Notes under the pieces: model-generated | Database searches by the model: none | The model's input: the letters and a program-made list of their open reading frames with translations, nothing else | Told to the model about the DNA's origin: nothing | Shown: in pieces, positions 36,301 to 41,015 of the stretch | Numbering within the stretch: position 1 is the first letter of the stretch | Layout of the letters: the number at the start of each line of letters is the position of its first letter | Translations under genes and position numbers: made by a program | DNA from: Wurfbainia villosa | Taxonomy: Eukaryota > Streptophyta > Magnoliopsida > Zingiberales > Zingiberaceae | DNA: 64,000 nt | Assembly: GCA_025175895.1 (NCBI GenBank) | Contig: CM045988.1 | Location: forward strand, 88,571,137 to 88,635,136 | Reading direction: 5' to 3'

Positions 36301-38309
36301 CAATCTCGTGTTATGACCACACCCTCAACTCAATATCAAACCATATTTTCAACATCTGCAGATATCATACACTGGAAAAGAAATTTTAAGATCAGAAAAA
36401 AGTTTACACTCGAAAATATAGGAAGCAAAAAAATTCTGAGTAATTCTACAAGTTTAAAGGGCGCTCTCAGATAATAAAAGAGAAAATTTACTTGGATGAA
36501 TCCTTTACAAATTTCATCCTCAATGTAAGACGGTATTTTTCTCAAAAAGTTGTAAAACATCAACAAAGAGGAATGTTGGAATATGAAAGACGATGTTGTT
36601 TCTAAACTGGGCGAATCGTGGTTTTTCCCTTGGCCTTGTAAGTCACATAAGAGCAAATGATCTCCTAATATTCTAAAAGAAATTTATCAATCTTAATTAT
36701 ACATCATTAAAAGAGGCAAAACAAACCTTAAGGAAAAAAAAATTATACACGTCTAGTTTATTTGATGAGTCAATAGATTATCATTTTGAATCCTATTGAC
36801 AATAACATTTTTTCATTTTACATAAAAGTGAGGAAAAAAAACCGCAAGAATTCTTATCGTTTTCATTAAAAAAAAAGTCTATTAAAACTTCATAAAGATA
36901 ATTCTAATTTTGTCCTTGTTATGTTTAAGTCAGTTTAACCAAAACACATAGGACGATAATTTGGAAATATATTTGTTGTCTGTCGAGACGATAATGGTGA
37001 GGTGTCCCAGTGGCGAAGACAGCAAGGGCCGACAACTCGGATGAAGAGGGCTGACGCGGAGGGAGAGCAGGAACAGCAGAGATGTCGTCTCGGTCATGAG
37101 CCGAGCCGAATGAGAGGAATCGAGCCGAATGAGAGTCCTGCAAGACAACAAACGATTAAGGGCACCGAGAGAGATCTCGGCAAGACCCCTCCGACGCTCA
37201 AGGCAGGGAATCAGTAGGAAGATGAATAAGAGAAATGTAGAGATGAAGTTAAGAATGTGCGAACCTCCCCCATCTTCTCAGGGAAAGCCATATATATAGA
37301 GGGGGAGTTACCCCGCCAATGGATACTGTCAGTGAAGGTGATAGGACCTCAGAGAGACGTACATCACGATCATTACCCTTGCAACTGTAGCAGACACGTG
37401 GGCTGCAATTAATGCACATCACTCGGTTGATAGGAGGCAAATCCTAATTAATGCCGCAGACATCCATCTGAATCCTGACAAAGGGGTTCGTCTTTTTGTC
37501 AGAGAGAGATAATGATGATGAGGATTGTCAGGTCAGCTCGTGAGTATGAAATAACCGCCTTCTCTTTTGTTTGAATAAGATAATTTATATGGAGAAGTCG
37601 TATATCAGAGATGACGTGTCTTTGCCGAGATGTAAGGTGGATGAAACGAAAAAGTCATTCAGCATAATAGGAGTCCGAGCTGAGACGCATGGCGTCTGAC
37701 ATAATAGAAGTCCGAGCCGAGACGCGGAGCGTCTGGAATAATGCATGGGCCAAGCTGAGGAGTTCCGACTAAGCTGATCTCCTTATTCGGTTTCAGATGT
37801 ACCGAGATGAATTACCTAACACGTAGACACAGTAATTTTACCCGGCATCAATATTATTTATATTTATACTATCGAATCATTGTGCAAAAGGGGAAATTCT
37901 CTCTGCAGGGGCTCCCTCTTATCGGTAAGAGAAGACATAAATTACCTTTGGCCTTTCCGACGTCTACAGTGGATGATCGAAACACTGTTAGAGGTGGAGA
38001 TTGATTCGAGTTTTATTGTATAATATTTGAACTGTGTTAATTATCCGATTTTATTCGTGGGAGTAATGTTTTATTGAATCATGATTCTAAGGTGGGAGTT
38101 TTTTTTTTTATTTTAAAAAAAAATGTCTAATTGTTTTTAAACGTCGGGTTTTATACATGAATTAATTGTTTATTTTGACAGGTACCTTTTTCATATTTGC
38201 GAGCATTTGTGGCCTTACTGTGGTATTTGTGGAGCGGCTCGTACCAGAAACCAAGGGAAGAACTCTGGAAGAGATACAGGCGTCAATGAGCTTCGTTTCT
38301 TCAGATTAA
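260..38309 (+). CDS. ERD6-like monosaccharide transporter (MFS sugar porter), 17 visible exons, 5' end outside window
   Basis: Coding exons: 260-322, 523-612, 712-771, 936-1001, 1939-2004, 2085-2160, 2829-2893, 32696-32788, 32869-32949, 33026-33110, 33631-33677, 33744-33806, 33907-33966, 34040-34093, 34175-34234, 34545-34659, 38182-38309. Joined they give 1272 nt, open to a TAA stop, or 423 residues. Members of this family are about 460-490 residues, so the N-terminus with the first membrane helix lies upstream. Sugar-porter signatures are present in order: GRVADLIGRR after the second visible helix, PESPRWL before the central loop, DRSGRRPLL, and PETKGRTLEEIQ at the C-terminus. ERD6-like proteins are facilitators or proton symporters for monosaccharides, often in the tonoplast; the substrate cannot be read here. 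No exon carries a stop or frameshift, so the gene may still work despite a 29.8-kb intron full of viral and mobile DNA. Family assignment is confident; splice borders come from consensus sites and phase. Confidence 0.9.
523..612 (+). CDS. Sugar transporter exon b
   Basis: Encodes the second helix followed by the MFS loop motif GRVADLIGRRS (D and RR retained). The donor GTATGT follows the AGT codon. 90 nt, phase 0. Confidence 0.85.
712..771 (+). CDS. Sugar transporter exon c
   Basis: Starts AMAVSDFLCITGW and ends before a GTTTTT donor, which is weak. 60 nt, phase 0; encodes the third helix. Confidence 0.8.
936..1001 (+). CDS. Sugar transporter exon d
   Basis: Encodes WLLDIGRLLVGCGIGLLSYV, the glycine-rich helix with the conserved GR. 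Donor GTAAGC. 66 nt, phase 0. Confidence 0.85.
1002..1938 (+). other. Transporter intron, no internal feature recognised
   Basis: 937 bp of AT-rich intron from GTAAGC to AAATGTAG. I see no repeat boundaries or coding segment. Confidence 0.5.
1939..2004 (+). CDS. Sugar transporter exon e
   Basis: Encodes VPVYIAEITPKSLRGG followed by FAAVNQ, the classic sugar-porter PVYIAE-P-RG motif. Donor GTAATG. Phase 0. Confidence 0.9.
2085..2160 (+). CDS. Sugar transporter exon f
   Basis: Encodes LMICCGGALAYLLGTVSTWR and then ILAII, ending in phase 1 before GTAAAA. The acceptor is TGCAG. Confidence 0.85.
2161..2828 (+). other. Transporter intron, no internal feature recognised
   Basis: 668 bp of intron with no stretch I can assign to a gene or repeat. 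Confidence 0.45.
2829..2893 (+). CDS. Sugar transporter exon g (last exon before the giant intron)
   Basis: Completes the split Gly codon, then encodes TFPCVLQLMGLFFIPESPRW and a final L. PESPRWL marks the end of the first half of sugar porters. The donor GTTAGT opens the 29.8-kb intron. Confidence 0.9.
2968..3583. mobile_element. TIR-bounded non-autonomous DNA transposon (MITE-like)
   Basis: The segment begins AAGGTTTTAAA and ends with the exact inverse TTTAAAACCTT, an 11-bp terminal inverted repeat. Inside are a CGATACGG/TTTCGG-rich part, an AT-only stretch (about 3057-3205) and a GATCGCG low-complexity block (about 3208-3325). There is no convincing coding content; the short open frames across the GC-rich block are compositional. 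No clear target duplication: the right flank meets viral DNA five bases later, so a duplication may have been lost. Class is uncertain. Confidence 0.5.
3589..3645 (-). mobile_element. Terminal piece of the minus-oriented endogenous pararetrovirus, cut off by the copia insertion
   Basis: Matches the leader copies at 22731-22790 (same orientation) and 30013-30067 (reversed). It ends at AAAAGG, exactly where those copies meet the primer-binding site. Its right end, TAAAA, is repeated at 15539 beyond the retrotransposon. Confidence 0.85.
3646..6349 (+). repeat. Copia 5' LTR (with nested TRIM)
   Basis: Starts TGTTAGTAATATATGAG and ends GGAAACCCAACA. Without the 611-bp nested element and its duplicated 5 bp it is about 2.09 kb, close to the other copies (2152, 2211 and about 2081 bp). 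A promoter-like CTCTATAAAATAG lies at about 5609-5621. Confidence 0.88.
3909..4519 (-). mobile_element. TRIM-like miniature LTR retrotransposon nested in the copia 5' LTR
   Basis: Two direct repeats of about 190 bp (3909-4106 and 4337-4519), each TGTTAGTG...CCCAACA, flank a 230-bp core with no coding capacity. Read on the minus strand the core starts with a primer-site-like GTATCGAGCCACGTGG near 4320-4336 and ends with a G-run polypurine tract near 4107-4118, which fixes the orientation. A 5-bp duplication ATTGA flanks it (3904-3908 and 4520-4524). The uninterrupted LTR sequence at 13627 and 56150 confirms the empty site. Confidence 0.85.
6351..6368 (+). promoter_or_regulatory. Copia minus-strand primer-binding site
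   Basis: TGGTATCAGAGTCAGG directly after the 5' LTR; complementary to the 3' end of initiator tRNA-Met, the usual copia primer. Confidence 0.85.
6370..7740 (+). other. Copia 5' untranslated leader
   Basis: AT-rich with short repeated phrases such as TTGTTGGACTCTCT (about 7040, 7135, 7230) and ATTTATGGAAAT (about 6450-6540). I see no clear coding segment before the gag-like part. The section from about 6830 is dense in CpG. Confidence 0.5.
7740..8335 (+). pseudogene. Copia gag remnant
   Basis: Out-of-frame stretches read like copia capsid: a segment around 7960-8060 resembling GFVMDRELSIDLVLH, then a lysine-rich tail (about 8160-8260) that precedes the zinc knuckle in relatives. A clean CCHC cannot be read. 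Frames shift every few dozen bases, so no protein can be made from this copy. The call rests on order within the element and short motif matches. Confidence 0.6.
8336..8459 (+). pseudogene. Start of copia protease, cut by inverted LTR
   Basis: Reads VIDCRSISLDTWVLDLG, the approach to the copia protease active site (D-T/S-G expected; the glycine region is damaged). The coding trace resumes after the inverted LTR at about 10541. Confidence 0.5.
8460..10540 (-). repeat. Inverted LTR of the same copia family, nested inside the element
   Basis: The reverse complement runs from a degraded TGTTAG-like start at about 10540 to CCCAACA at 8460-8466, matching the LTRs at 3646, 13387 and 55899 along its whole length of about 2.08 kb. 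No internal coding region of a second element is seen, so this is most simply a solo LTR left after a same-family insertion. Target duplication is ambiguous (GTCG-like on both sides). Confidence 0.8.
10541..10985 (+). pseudogene. Copia protease/pre-integrase remnant
   Basis: Continues the interrupted gag-pol trace: a stretch like EIELGVNDGSEVLCG, the spacer that follows copia protease, then a degraded zinc-finger region leading into the integrase core. No open frame. Confidence 0.5.
10986..11760 (+). pseudogene. Copia integrase remnant
   Basis: The trace starts MTKLPF and continues through a segment at about 11040-11110 resembling the D-VCGPM-TR-LGGY block of the copia catalytic core. FGYVFLMK follows, then KNEMKQHA, and at 11281 VSRWTPPYT and SMMNHANL, which lie near the catalytic Glu in relatives. 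IVYLLSRMS and a GYPKE-like linker end it. Frames shift repeatedly. Confidence 0.75.
11970..12630 (+). pseudogene. Copia reverse transcriptase remnant
   Basis: Ordered motifs: W-LV near 11990, GCKWVSKKTYEW at about 12041, ITYKARLVAKGYK (shifted frame), DVKATFLNG at about 12219, then VLYVDDVLLIGGD at about 12450 with the YVDD active site intact. Expected copia RT order, but with many frameshifts. Confidence 0.85.
12900..13335 (+). pseudogene. Copia RNase H remnant
   Basis: Downstream of RT: a GY-DA segment at about 12938, a W-S-KQDSMAD-like block at about 13020-13050, and an ADPLT-like end near 13290, then the polypurine tract. Damaged by indels. Confidence 0.65.
13375..13384 (+). promoter_or_regulatory. 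Copia polypurine tract
   Basis: GGCAGTGGGAG-type purine run immediately before the 3' LTR, in the place where plus-strand DNA synthesis is primed. Confidence 0.65.
13387..15538 (+). repeat. Copia 3' LTR
   Basis: TGTTATTAATATATGAG...GAAACCCAACA, 2152 bp, aligned throughout to the 5' LTR but lacking the TRIM. It is followed by TAAAAG, which resumes the viral leader. Confidence 0.9.
15661..15671 (-). promoter_or_regulatory. Pararetroviral TATA box, left arm
   Basis: Reverse complement CCCTATAAAATC, identical in position to the TATA box of the right arm. It would direct transcription leftward, into the copia 3' LTR. Confidence 0.7.
15835..15950 (-). repeat. Four degraded promoter-upstream repeats, left arm
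   Basis: Four spaced copies of a GGTCTATAGT / GGTCCTATAGT unit, corresponding to the clean 31-bp array at 29611-29734 but diverged and of uneven length. Confidence 0.7.
16013..16378 (-). pseudogene. Viral polyprotein C-terminal segment, left arm
   Basis: Open for 121 residues and matching the right-arm segment at 29161-29594 (shared phrases KDQEQLYQMPHGRQKGLN and AAIQALQRIQ-like). It follows RNase H in viral order. Function of this tail is not recognised; it is rich in Gln, Lys and Glu. Confidence 0.65.
16380..16895 (-). pseudogene. Viral RNase H remnant, left arm
   Basis: Counterpart of 28740-29150. A TGA at 16478-16480 (read on minus) is shared with the right arm at 29036-29038. Many small CpG-creating changes break the frame, for example at 16500-16510 and 16735-16800. 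Confidence 0.75.
16896..17800 (-). pseudogene. Viral reverse transcriptase remnant, left arm
   Basis: Counterpart of 27730-28740. The active-site box reads YIND at about 17150 (minus) where the right arm has YIDD, so the first catalytic Asp is Asn here. A TGA at 17262-17264 is shared with the right arm (28217-28219). Open fragments lie at 17132-17458 and 17601-17801; the rest is frame-shifted. Confidence 0.85.
17800..18230 (-). pseudogene. Viral aspartic protease remnant, left arm
   Basis: Counterpart of the protease at 27270-27700 in the right arm. The segment around 18130-18180 is damaged exactly at the active-site D-T-G, where the right arm is intact. Confidence 0.7.
18310..18675 (-). pseudogene. 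Viral coiled-coil linker before protease, left arm
   Basis: Open frame of 112 residues (18337-18675) with heptad-like Gln/Glu/Lys/Leu periodicity (QQLQREKQELVGKYQELIQE) lying between the Cys-rich region and the protease. Nearly identical to the right arm at 26850-27170. Confidence 0.75.
18676..19960 (-). pseudogene. Viral coat-protein region with zinc finger, left arm
   Basis: Pieces open at 19578-19907 and 18807-19352 carry conserved badnaviral coat phrases (WRMSFPEEYQ, FPRILFAYRYLE, IPGYYKRPDKR). The nucleic-acid-binding finger reads C-x-C-x2-C-x3-H-x4-C at about 19075-19120, one residue shorter than the right-arm finger (C-x-C-x2-C-x4-H-x4-C). A second Cys/His-rich stretch follows at about 18680-18800. 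Frames break between the pieces. Confidence 0.85.
20030..20440 (-). pseudogene. Acidic/proline-rich linker of the viral polyprotein, left arm
   Basis: Shares phrases with 25254-25520 in the right arm (EGYFEDFRTQDDEY, EEEFLAVAEESPEDGW). It lies between the dUTPase-like domain and the coat protein and is strongly acidic. No function recognised. Confidence 0.6.
20440..20730 (-). pseudogene. dUTPase-like domain in the viral polyprotein, left arm
   Basis: Reads GRLLVPTGIAMMIPTGYYGH, the dUTPase core strand with its P-G-Y-G turn. A shifted frame then gives a G-VLNSGFHNEVQILLFNH-like stretch and RAGQRIVQI, corresponding to the later dUTPase motifs (G-V-D-xx-G-E-V and G-x-R-I-A-Q). The domain lies between movement protein and coat protein. 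A frameshift at about 20610-20630 separates its two halves. dUTPase-like domains are described in some badnaviruses; enzymatic competence cannot be claimed. Confidence 0.7.
20760..21790 (-). pseudogene. Viral movement-protein region, left arm
   Basis: Contains the well-conserved caulimovirid segment EVYLTRGSQLIYVIPDIMMT and EANLLITR (open piece 21067-21282), and PTQVIIPMQPSEVSSRNLMD further on (piece 20557-21000). These belong to the 30K-type cell-to-cell movement protein at the start of the polyprotein. Several frameshifts are present. Confidence 0.8.
21790..22090 (-). pseudogene. Viral small ORF2-like segment, left arm
   Basis: Lies between the ORF1-like coiled coil and the polyprotein, with the phrases PPALGFLRP and DLKTLLERQ-like in viral sense, shared with 23481-23770 and 30314-30512. 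By position it corresponds to the small basic or virion-associated ORF2 of badnaviruses. Confidence 0.6.
22106..22550 (-). pseudogene. Viral ORF1-like coiled-coil protein, left arm
   Basis: Open for 96 residues at 22106-22396, with a likely extension upstream to about 22550 (MSKRREEAIKND-like start). Strong Leu/Ile/Glu/Lys heptads (LEKVTNLEQELHQLRSSLQN) indicate a coiled coil. By position it matches badnaviral ORF1, whose exact role is not settled. Confidence 0.65.
22719..22730 (-). promoter_or_regulatory. Viral primer-binding site, left arm
   Basis: The reverse complement TGGTATCAGAGC matches initiator tRNA-Met and defines nucleotide 1 of the viral genome by convention. Confidence 0.85.
22781..22828. 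other. Spacer at the centre of the viral inverted repeat
   Basis: 48 bp between the last paired leader base of each arm (22764-22780 pairs with 22829-22845). The left 30 bp are leader of the left arm; the right part, GAGGTCCATGGACTATAT, contains a short GGTCCATGGACT palindrome and may be filler from joining. Confidence 0.75.
22878..22889 (+). promoter_or_regulatory. Viral primer-binding site, right arm
   Basis: TGGTATCAGAGC, complementary to initiator tRNA-Met; mirror of 22719-22730. Confidence 0.88.
22930..23480 (+). pseudogene. Viral ORF1-like region, right arm (strongly degraded)
   Basis: Collinear with 22106-22550 of the left arm but no open coiled coil remains. Differences are dominated by short indels and new CpG-containing tetramers (for example around 23000-23030 and 23330-23440). 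Confidence 0.6.
23481..23790 (+). pseudogene. Viral ORF2-like segment, right arm
   Basis: A 74-residue open stretch at 23546-23770 matches the mosaic copy at 30400-30500, except that CA dinucleotides are often CG here (CGATTATTGG versus CAATTATTGG), turning Gln to Arg. Lys-rich at its C-terminal end. Confidence 0.6.
23791..24700 (+). pseudogene. Viral movement-protein region, right arm
   Basis: Recognised by EVDLTRGSRLIYVIHDIMMT and GGEANLLITRGL in the open piece 24222-24500, and by NLMGGRISVSFHNYS in the next piece. Frame breaks around 24300-24330 and 24480-24500. Confidence 0.8.
24700..25040 (+). pseudogene. dUTPase-like domain, right arm
   Basis: The core lies at about 24810-24870 in broken frame, and the last motif reads VGQRIVQIII at 24990-25020. 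Same position in the polyprotein as in the left arm. Confidence 0.6.
25041..25540 (+). pseudogene. Acidic linker of the viral polyprotein, right arm
   Basis: Two open pieces (24981-25169, 25254-25520) with a PLPPPTED proline run, then EGYFEDFRTQDDEY and EEEFLAVAEESPEDGWEMEY. Strongly acidic, Tyr-rich; joins the dUTPase-like domain to the coat protein. Confidence 0.65.
25541..26850 (+). pseudogene. Viral coat-protein region with two Cys/His-rich motifs, right arm
   Basis: Conserved coat phrases occur in pieces 25772-26026 and 25971-26270. The RNA-binding zinc finger at 26343-26390 has intact C-x-C-x2-C-x4-H-x4-C spacing. The open piece 26402-26641 carries the downstream acidic DYDIVSVQDGEDPSDAI block. 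A second Cys-rich motif (H-I-W ... C-x-C-C) lies at about 26660-26790, the pattern specific to badna/tungro-type viruses. TGA stops at 25649-25651 and 25766-25768. Confidence 0.87.
26791..28026 (+). pseudogene. Viral coiled coil, aspartic protease and RT N-terminus, right arm (411 residues open)
   Basis: The longest open stretch of the viral DNA. Residues about 28-115 are a Gln/Glu/Lys coiled coil; an aspartic protease follows with active site AILDTGATTCVVD (D-T-G at 27310-27318, residue 174), then the hydrophobic IILGCNFIR strand typical of retroviral-type proteases; from about residue 315 it is the N-terminal part of the RT. The frame is lost at about 28000, where the RT continues in another frame from 27968. 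In virus the protease cuts the polyprotein. The open frame gives no sign of use in the host. Confidence 0.85.
27968..28939 (+). pseudogene. Viral reverse transcriptase and RNase H core, right arm
   Basis: RT motifs in order: KRLNDLTHKDQY, FSKFDLKSGFYQVAM, MPFGLKNAPAIFQ and the active site VYIDDILVF (YIDD at 28313-28324). The polymerase is split by a TGA at 28217-28219. RNase H begins at ILEVDGCMTGWGG (first catalytic Asp at 28765) and continues to AEIHAVMKT; a TAA at 28937-28939 ends the open frame. The sequence is of badnavirus type rather than LTR-retrotransposon type (FDLKSGF-QVAM with PWTAFW). Confidence 0.92.
28940..29594 (+). pseudogene. RNase H end and polyprotein C-terminal tail, right arm
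   Basis: RNase H continues with IRTDCQAIISFFNK at about 28960 and the final DALSRL-like end at about 29125; a TGA at 29036-29038 is shared with the left arm. The tail (29161-29511 and 29187-29594 in two frames) has no recognised function. Confidence 0.75.
29611..29734 (+). repeat. Four 31-bp tandem repeats upstream of the viral promoter, right arm
   Basis: CTATAGGACCAGTGTG starts at 29611, 29642, 29673 and 29704, an exact 31-bp period; the fourth is diverged after CCAGT. They lie 150-280 bp upstream of the TATA box in the viral intergenic region, where pararetroviruses keep enhancer elements. Confidence 0.85.
29740..29990 (+). promoter_or_regulatory. Pararetroviral promoter, right arm
   Basis: Contains TATA box CTATAAAATCC at 29890-29900; a start site is expected about 30 bp downstream. 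The following leader runs to the end of the viral copy. It points in the same direction as the host gene, 2.8 kb upstream of exon h. Activity is inferred, not shown. Confidence 0.7.
30068..31097 (+). mobile_element. Scrambled mosaic of four viral fragments
   Basis: Four joined blocks in non-viral order: about 30068-30313 (RT N-terminal, as 27735-27982), 30314-30512 (ORF2, as 23481-23640), 30513-30795 (protease end, as 27452-27735) and 30796-31097 (dUTPase end plus acidic linker, as 25020-25318). The pieces are cleaner than the corresponding parts of the two large arms, so they give an independent view of the original sequence. Confidence 0.82.
31098..31994 (+). other. Remaining host intron sequence
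   Basis: AT-rich with no coding segment or repeat border I can support. The viral block ends here without a visible target duplication. Confidence 0.4.
31995..32162 (+). mobile_element. Au-like SINE (first copy)
   Basis: tRNA-derived head with a degenerate A box (GATACAACGGTAAAG) and B box GAGTTCGAGTTC at 32052-32063. It has an Au-family body including GCGGGAGCTTTGTGCACCGG. An 11-bp duplication CATATGGATGC flanks it (31984-31994 and 32163-32173). The T tail is missing or eroded. Confidence 0.82.
32259..32431 (+). mobile_element. Au-like SINE (second copy)
   Basis: Head GCGAGCCTTGGCGTAATGG with A box, B box GGTTCGATTCC at 32314-32324, Au body and a T tail of about 20 bases. Flanked by an 18-bp duplication TTTGTAATACTTGGTTCT (32241-32258 and 32432-32449), the hallmark of target-primed insertion. 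Same orientation as the first copy. Confidence 0.9.
32696..32788 (+). CDS. Sugar transporter exon h (first exon after the giant intron)
   Basis: Encodes the central cytosolic loop with FVAVLKRLRGKNSDVSQEAE, which continues directly from PESPRWL in relatives. Acceptor TTTTGCAG, donor GTACTA. 93 nt, phase 0. Confidence 0.9.
32869..32949 (+). CDS. Sugar transporter exon i
   Basis: Encodes LQQLPQSSMVDLFQKRYLHA and flanking residues, the loop before the second helix bundle. Acceptor TTTAG, donor GTAAGG. 81 nt. Confidence 0.85.
33026..33110 (+). CDS. Sugar transporter exon j
   Basis: Encodes VGVGLMILQQFGGVNAICFY and ASEIFVSAG. QQFGG-N is the sugar-selective helix motif. Ends in phase 1 before GTAAAA. 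Confidence 0.9.
33631..33677 (+). CDS. Sugar transporter exon k
   Basis: 47 nt encoding FSSGNTGMIAMVAVQ after completing the Gly codon. Acceptor TTACCAG, donor GTACAA. Confidence 0.8.
33744..33806 (+). CDS. Sugar transporter exon l (GC donor)
   Basis: Encodes IPMTTLGVILMDRSGRRPLL and M, with the D-R-x-G-R-R loop motif. The exon is followed by GCAAGA instead of GT. Phase and family alignment both require this border, so the intron appears to be of the GC-AG class. Confidence 0.8.
33907..33966 (+). CDS. Sugar transporter exon m
   Basis: Encodes VSAAGTCVGCFLVAIVFLLK, a membrane helix. Acceptor TTTTAG, donor GTCTCC (weak). Confidence 0.8.
34040..34093 (+). CDS. Sugar transporter exon n
   Basis: 54 nt encoding DHDFPNDVTTVLALGGIL, a variable loop plus the start of a helix. 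Acceptor CAACAG, donor GTATCT. The left border is less certain than others because the loop is poorly conserved. Confidence 0.7.
34175..34234 (+). CDS. Sugar transporter exon o
   Basis: Encodes IYTGSFSLGMGAIPWVIMSE; G-x-IPWVIMSE is the conserved helix-10 motif. Acceptor ATCAG, donor GTGATT. Confidence 0.9.
34545..34659 (+). CDS. Sugar transporter exon p
   Basis: Encodes IFPLNMKGTAGSLVTFVSWA and a following hydrophobic helix. Ends in phase 1 before GTAATT. The next intron is 3.5 kb and holds an LTR. Confidence 0.9.
34660..36980 (+). other. Transporter intron, left part; unassigned repeats
   Basis: AT-rich with two direct repeats: CACATGAGGTGCAATAT at about 34919 and 34986, and GAGTTGCATGAATGGTG at about 35482 and 35726. 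These may be remnants of old insertions. No coding segment recognised. Confidence 0.4.
36981..37821 (-). repeat. Solo LTR of a gypsy-type retrotransposon
   Basis: On the minus strand it starts TGTTAGGTAATTC (37821 downward) and ends CGTCTCGACA (36981). It has a TATA-like CTCTATATATATGGC near 37290-37310 and a GAGCGTCGGAGGGGTC-type 3' part common in Tat/Athila LTRs. No primer site or coding region is attached, and no clean target duplication is seen, so the borders are approximate. Confidence 0.6.
38182..38309 (+). CDS. Sugar transporter last exon
   Basis: Completes the Gly codon, then encodes the last helix and the C-terminal signature VPETKGRTLEEIQASM, ending SFVSSD with stop TAA at 38307-38309. 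Confidence 0.92.
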
Positions 38310-38963
38310 CAAAGGCATCATGTTTTGCAGAGGTTGAAGTAATTGACAGAGTATTAATTATTGTAGTAAAAATAACACAAAAGATAAATTTCTGATGATA
38401 AAATATTATAAATGTTAAGTTTCTTCATCTGTAATTTTTTTCTCCGCGTCCGAATAGGAATCAAAGACGAAAATAATATATATAAACATCACCAATGTAT
38501 ATTCCTGAAAACGCATCCAGAATATATTTCAATTTATTCAAATTACTATTTTCATAATTATTTTCTCGTCCATTCACAAGATACATGTTTTACTCTAATT
38601 TAATTTTCTCGTCCTAAACAACGACCTGTTCTCGCCAAAGACAGTGGAACTTTCGGCAATTTACCAAACACAGTTGTTGAAGTTCGAAATTGTTCAAAAT
38701 GCGCACTATAGTTTCAGAATTACCAAATTGTGCGCGTAATTTCTAAAATATTTCTCCCGCCAAACAGCATTTTTAATGTAGAGATTCCGCATGCATCCGA
38801 GCCATATTTTCAAATCCCGAGTCATCCAAACGTCCCGTCCAAACGAGTCACCACATTAGCGTTTTCGTATCTTCAGCTTCCGGGAAATCTTCGAGCGAAC
38901 AAAAATTTGGAAATTCTTAGACTCTAGTTTTCCTCCTGCGTCATTCCGTTAGCTTCCGAGTTT
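38310..38963 (+). other. Transporter 3' end and intergenic region
   Basis: A/T-rich with no coding segment. AT-rich runs at about 38360-38420 could hold the polyadenylation site. The last 100 bp look like the 5' leader of the next gene. Confidence 0.4.
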
Positions 38964-39107
38964 TTGGATTTCAACGAGACGCTTCGAGGTAATATGGTGT
39001 CGTCCTCTCATTTAACTAGAGTTTTACCCATTTCTTACTCGGTTGTAGGGTTTCCGTTGAAAGGCGTACATCTCATAAGATTTTTGTCTATCATTCATTA
39101 TTGCAGA
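38964..39107 (+). promoter_or_regulatory. Probable 5' leader with intron of the Ulp1-like gene
   Basis: A GAG/GTAATA donor at about 38988 and an ATTGCAG acceptor at 39100-39106 lie directly before ATG 39108, the arrangement of a leader intron. The open frame across it is probably not coding. Confidence 0.4.
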
Positions 39108-40397
39108 ATGAATCAAGCATCTGGTTCAACCTCTCCTTCACCGGCCAAGGTATGTGTCGCATTCCTTGCTTTAGTCGAATATGAAGTATGTCATATGTTT
39201 AAAATGATTTTTCGGTTACGGTTTTTGGAATGGTTTCAAATATTTAAATACAAATGGACGATCTTTTTAATCTGTATCTGAATTAGATAAATAGAGCCCT
39301 AAAGTTTTTTTAACAGGATTATTGCAAAGCATTGCGGATTCTCTAATTTGTTTTTTACAGTTACAAAATGAATGAAGGAATAAATCAGGTTTTTAAAATT
39401 TTATATTTTCAAATTGTTAGGGAAATAATGAGTGTGCGAAGAAACTCCAATGGACCAACGTTTTAGGCCACTTTATTGAATTTTTTGGAGGTCCAGTGCC
39501 AAAGGAAAGCAACGTCCGTCTGTTTGTTTACATGAAAGACACAGAGAGATCATTAAACAAACCTCATTTGCTGTTTTTTTGAATATACAAGACATTCCAC
39601 AAATCTGTGACATATTGGTCAATATATTTCAAAGTTAGGATTCGACAAGTCAAAGCTTTAAGTTTTCAACTGTGTCAGTTGCTTTCACCAGAAGAGATGT
39701 GTCCCTTTTGCTCGGTATTGCAGATAGAGGGGCTTATGTTCCTATGAATTCAACTAATGCATCAGGTGCTCTTTTCAATTCTCAATTCTCCAAAAAAGAA
39801 CCAACTAGATCGAGATTAGAGTTTTTGCTTAAAACCTTTTCTACTATAGTAGAAGTAGATGAAGATGTTTTGGTATTTTGTAAGTTGTATGTTTTGTATA
39901 TATTTGCTTGTGTGTTGTTCTGTACTACTACATATAAGGTCCCCATAGGTCTTGTAGATATTGTAGATGATTTTGACAATATAGATAGTTTCAATTGGGT
40001 CGAAGTCATCCATCAATTTATGGCTCCACAATTGTCTACTATTGGAGATCTATGTTCATCTACTAATACAGTTGCGCAGAAGAGTCGAATTCCTTACCTA
40101 AAGGGATTTGCCGACCTTTTGGCTGTAAGTTCTTTCTTACTAAATTATTTTTTCTTTTATATTTACATAAGTATGTAACACTTTGGATATGAGTCGATTT
40201 GGTTTCTGGAACATGTCTCAATCCAGAGACCATACAATACCCAAGGGTCACGAATAAATAAGTGGAGGGCAACTCCTTCACATATTAGTAAGGTGAGGAA
40301 TTTATTGGAGCAAGTCTCACCTGAACAGGTAAATAGAAGACCACAACTTAGCTTTTTTTCATTTTCGTTATCTAAATAATTGTTAATTTTTTGATAG

Positions 40398-41015
40398 GTC
40401 ATTATTGATCTAGTATGTACCCGTAGTGAAAATATATTGCTTGATAAGATTGACTATTATATTGAAAATACTCCTCATCCAATAGAGACATCATCATCAC
40501 AAACTATACAAGAAAAATACCCTACTAGTGAATGTCATGAGTGTTTAGTTTATCAGAGACAACTCAAAGAGTTAAGAATGGAAAACATTACACTAACCGA
40601 AAGGGTAAAAGAACTAATGGAAATTATAGGAAGAGAATGTATGGAGGTTGAATCAAACAAGCCCGAAGTTGACCCTCAACCTCAACCGGAACCAATTGCC
40701 AGCAGAACAAGACGGCGAGATAGAACCCGCTATGATTACAGGGATACTCCCGTTGATAGTCCACTGTGGGCAAAATTGGTACCTCAAAGCAAAAGAAAAA
40801 AGACAGAAATTTCTGATGTTGAGTTATTAGAAGGGCAACCTGATAAAGCTGTAAATGAAGCAGAAGTATTTGCGAAGAAAGGCAAACAAAAAATTGGTAT
40901 GGATGAATTGCAAGCGAGGGATACTATCTGTATTGTGGAAGAAGATGAAAAAGATCTTGAGAGGGATGAAGCAATAATTGATAAACTCAACCAAATGAGA
41001 ATGGAAGCCATTGCG
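40398..41015 (+). pseudogene. Ulp1-like gene, charged exon
   Basis: The longest intact exon of the gene: open from the acceptor TTGATAG through to donor GTTAGT. It encodes an acidic/basic low-complexity protein part with a short coiled coil near residue 60 and a basic TRRRDRTRYDYR patch that could be a nuclear-localisation signal. Confidence 0.55.

Noticed and set aside
36981..37821. Complete gypsy element in the last transporter intron
   Set aside because: Only one LTR-like unit is present, without primer site, polypurine tract or coding region.
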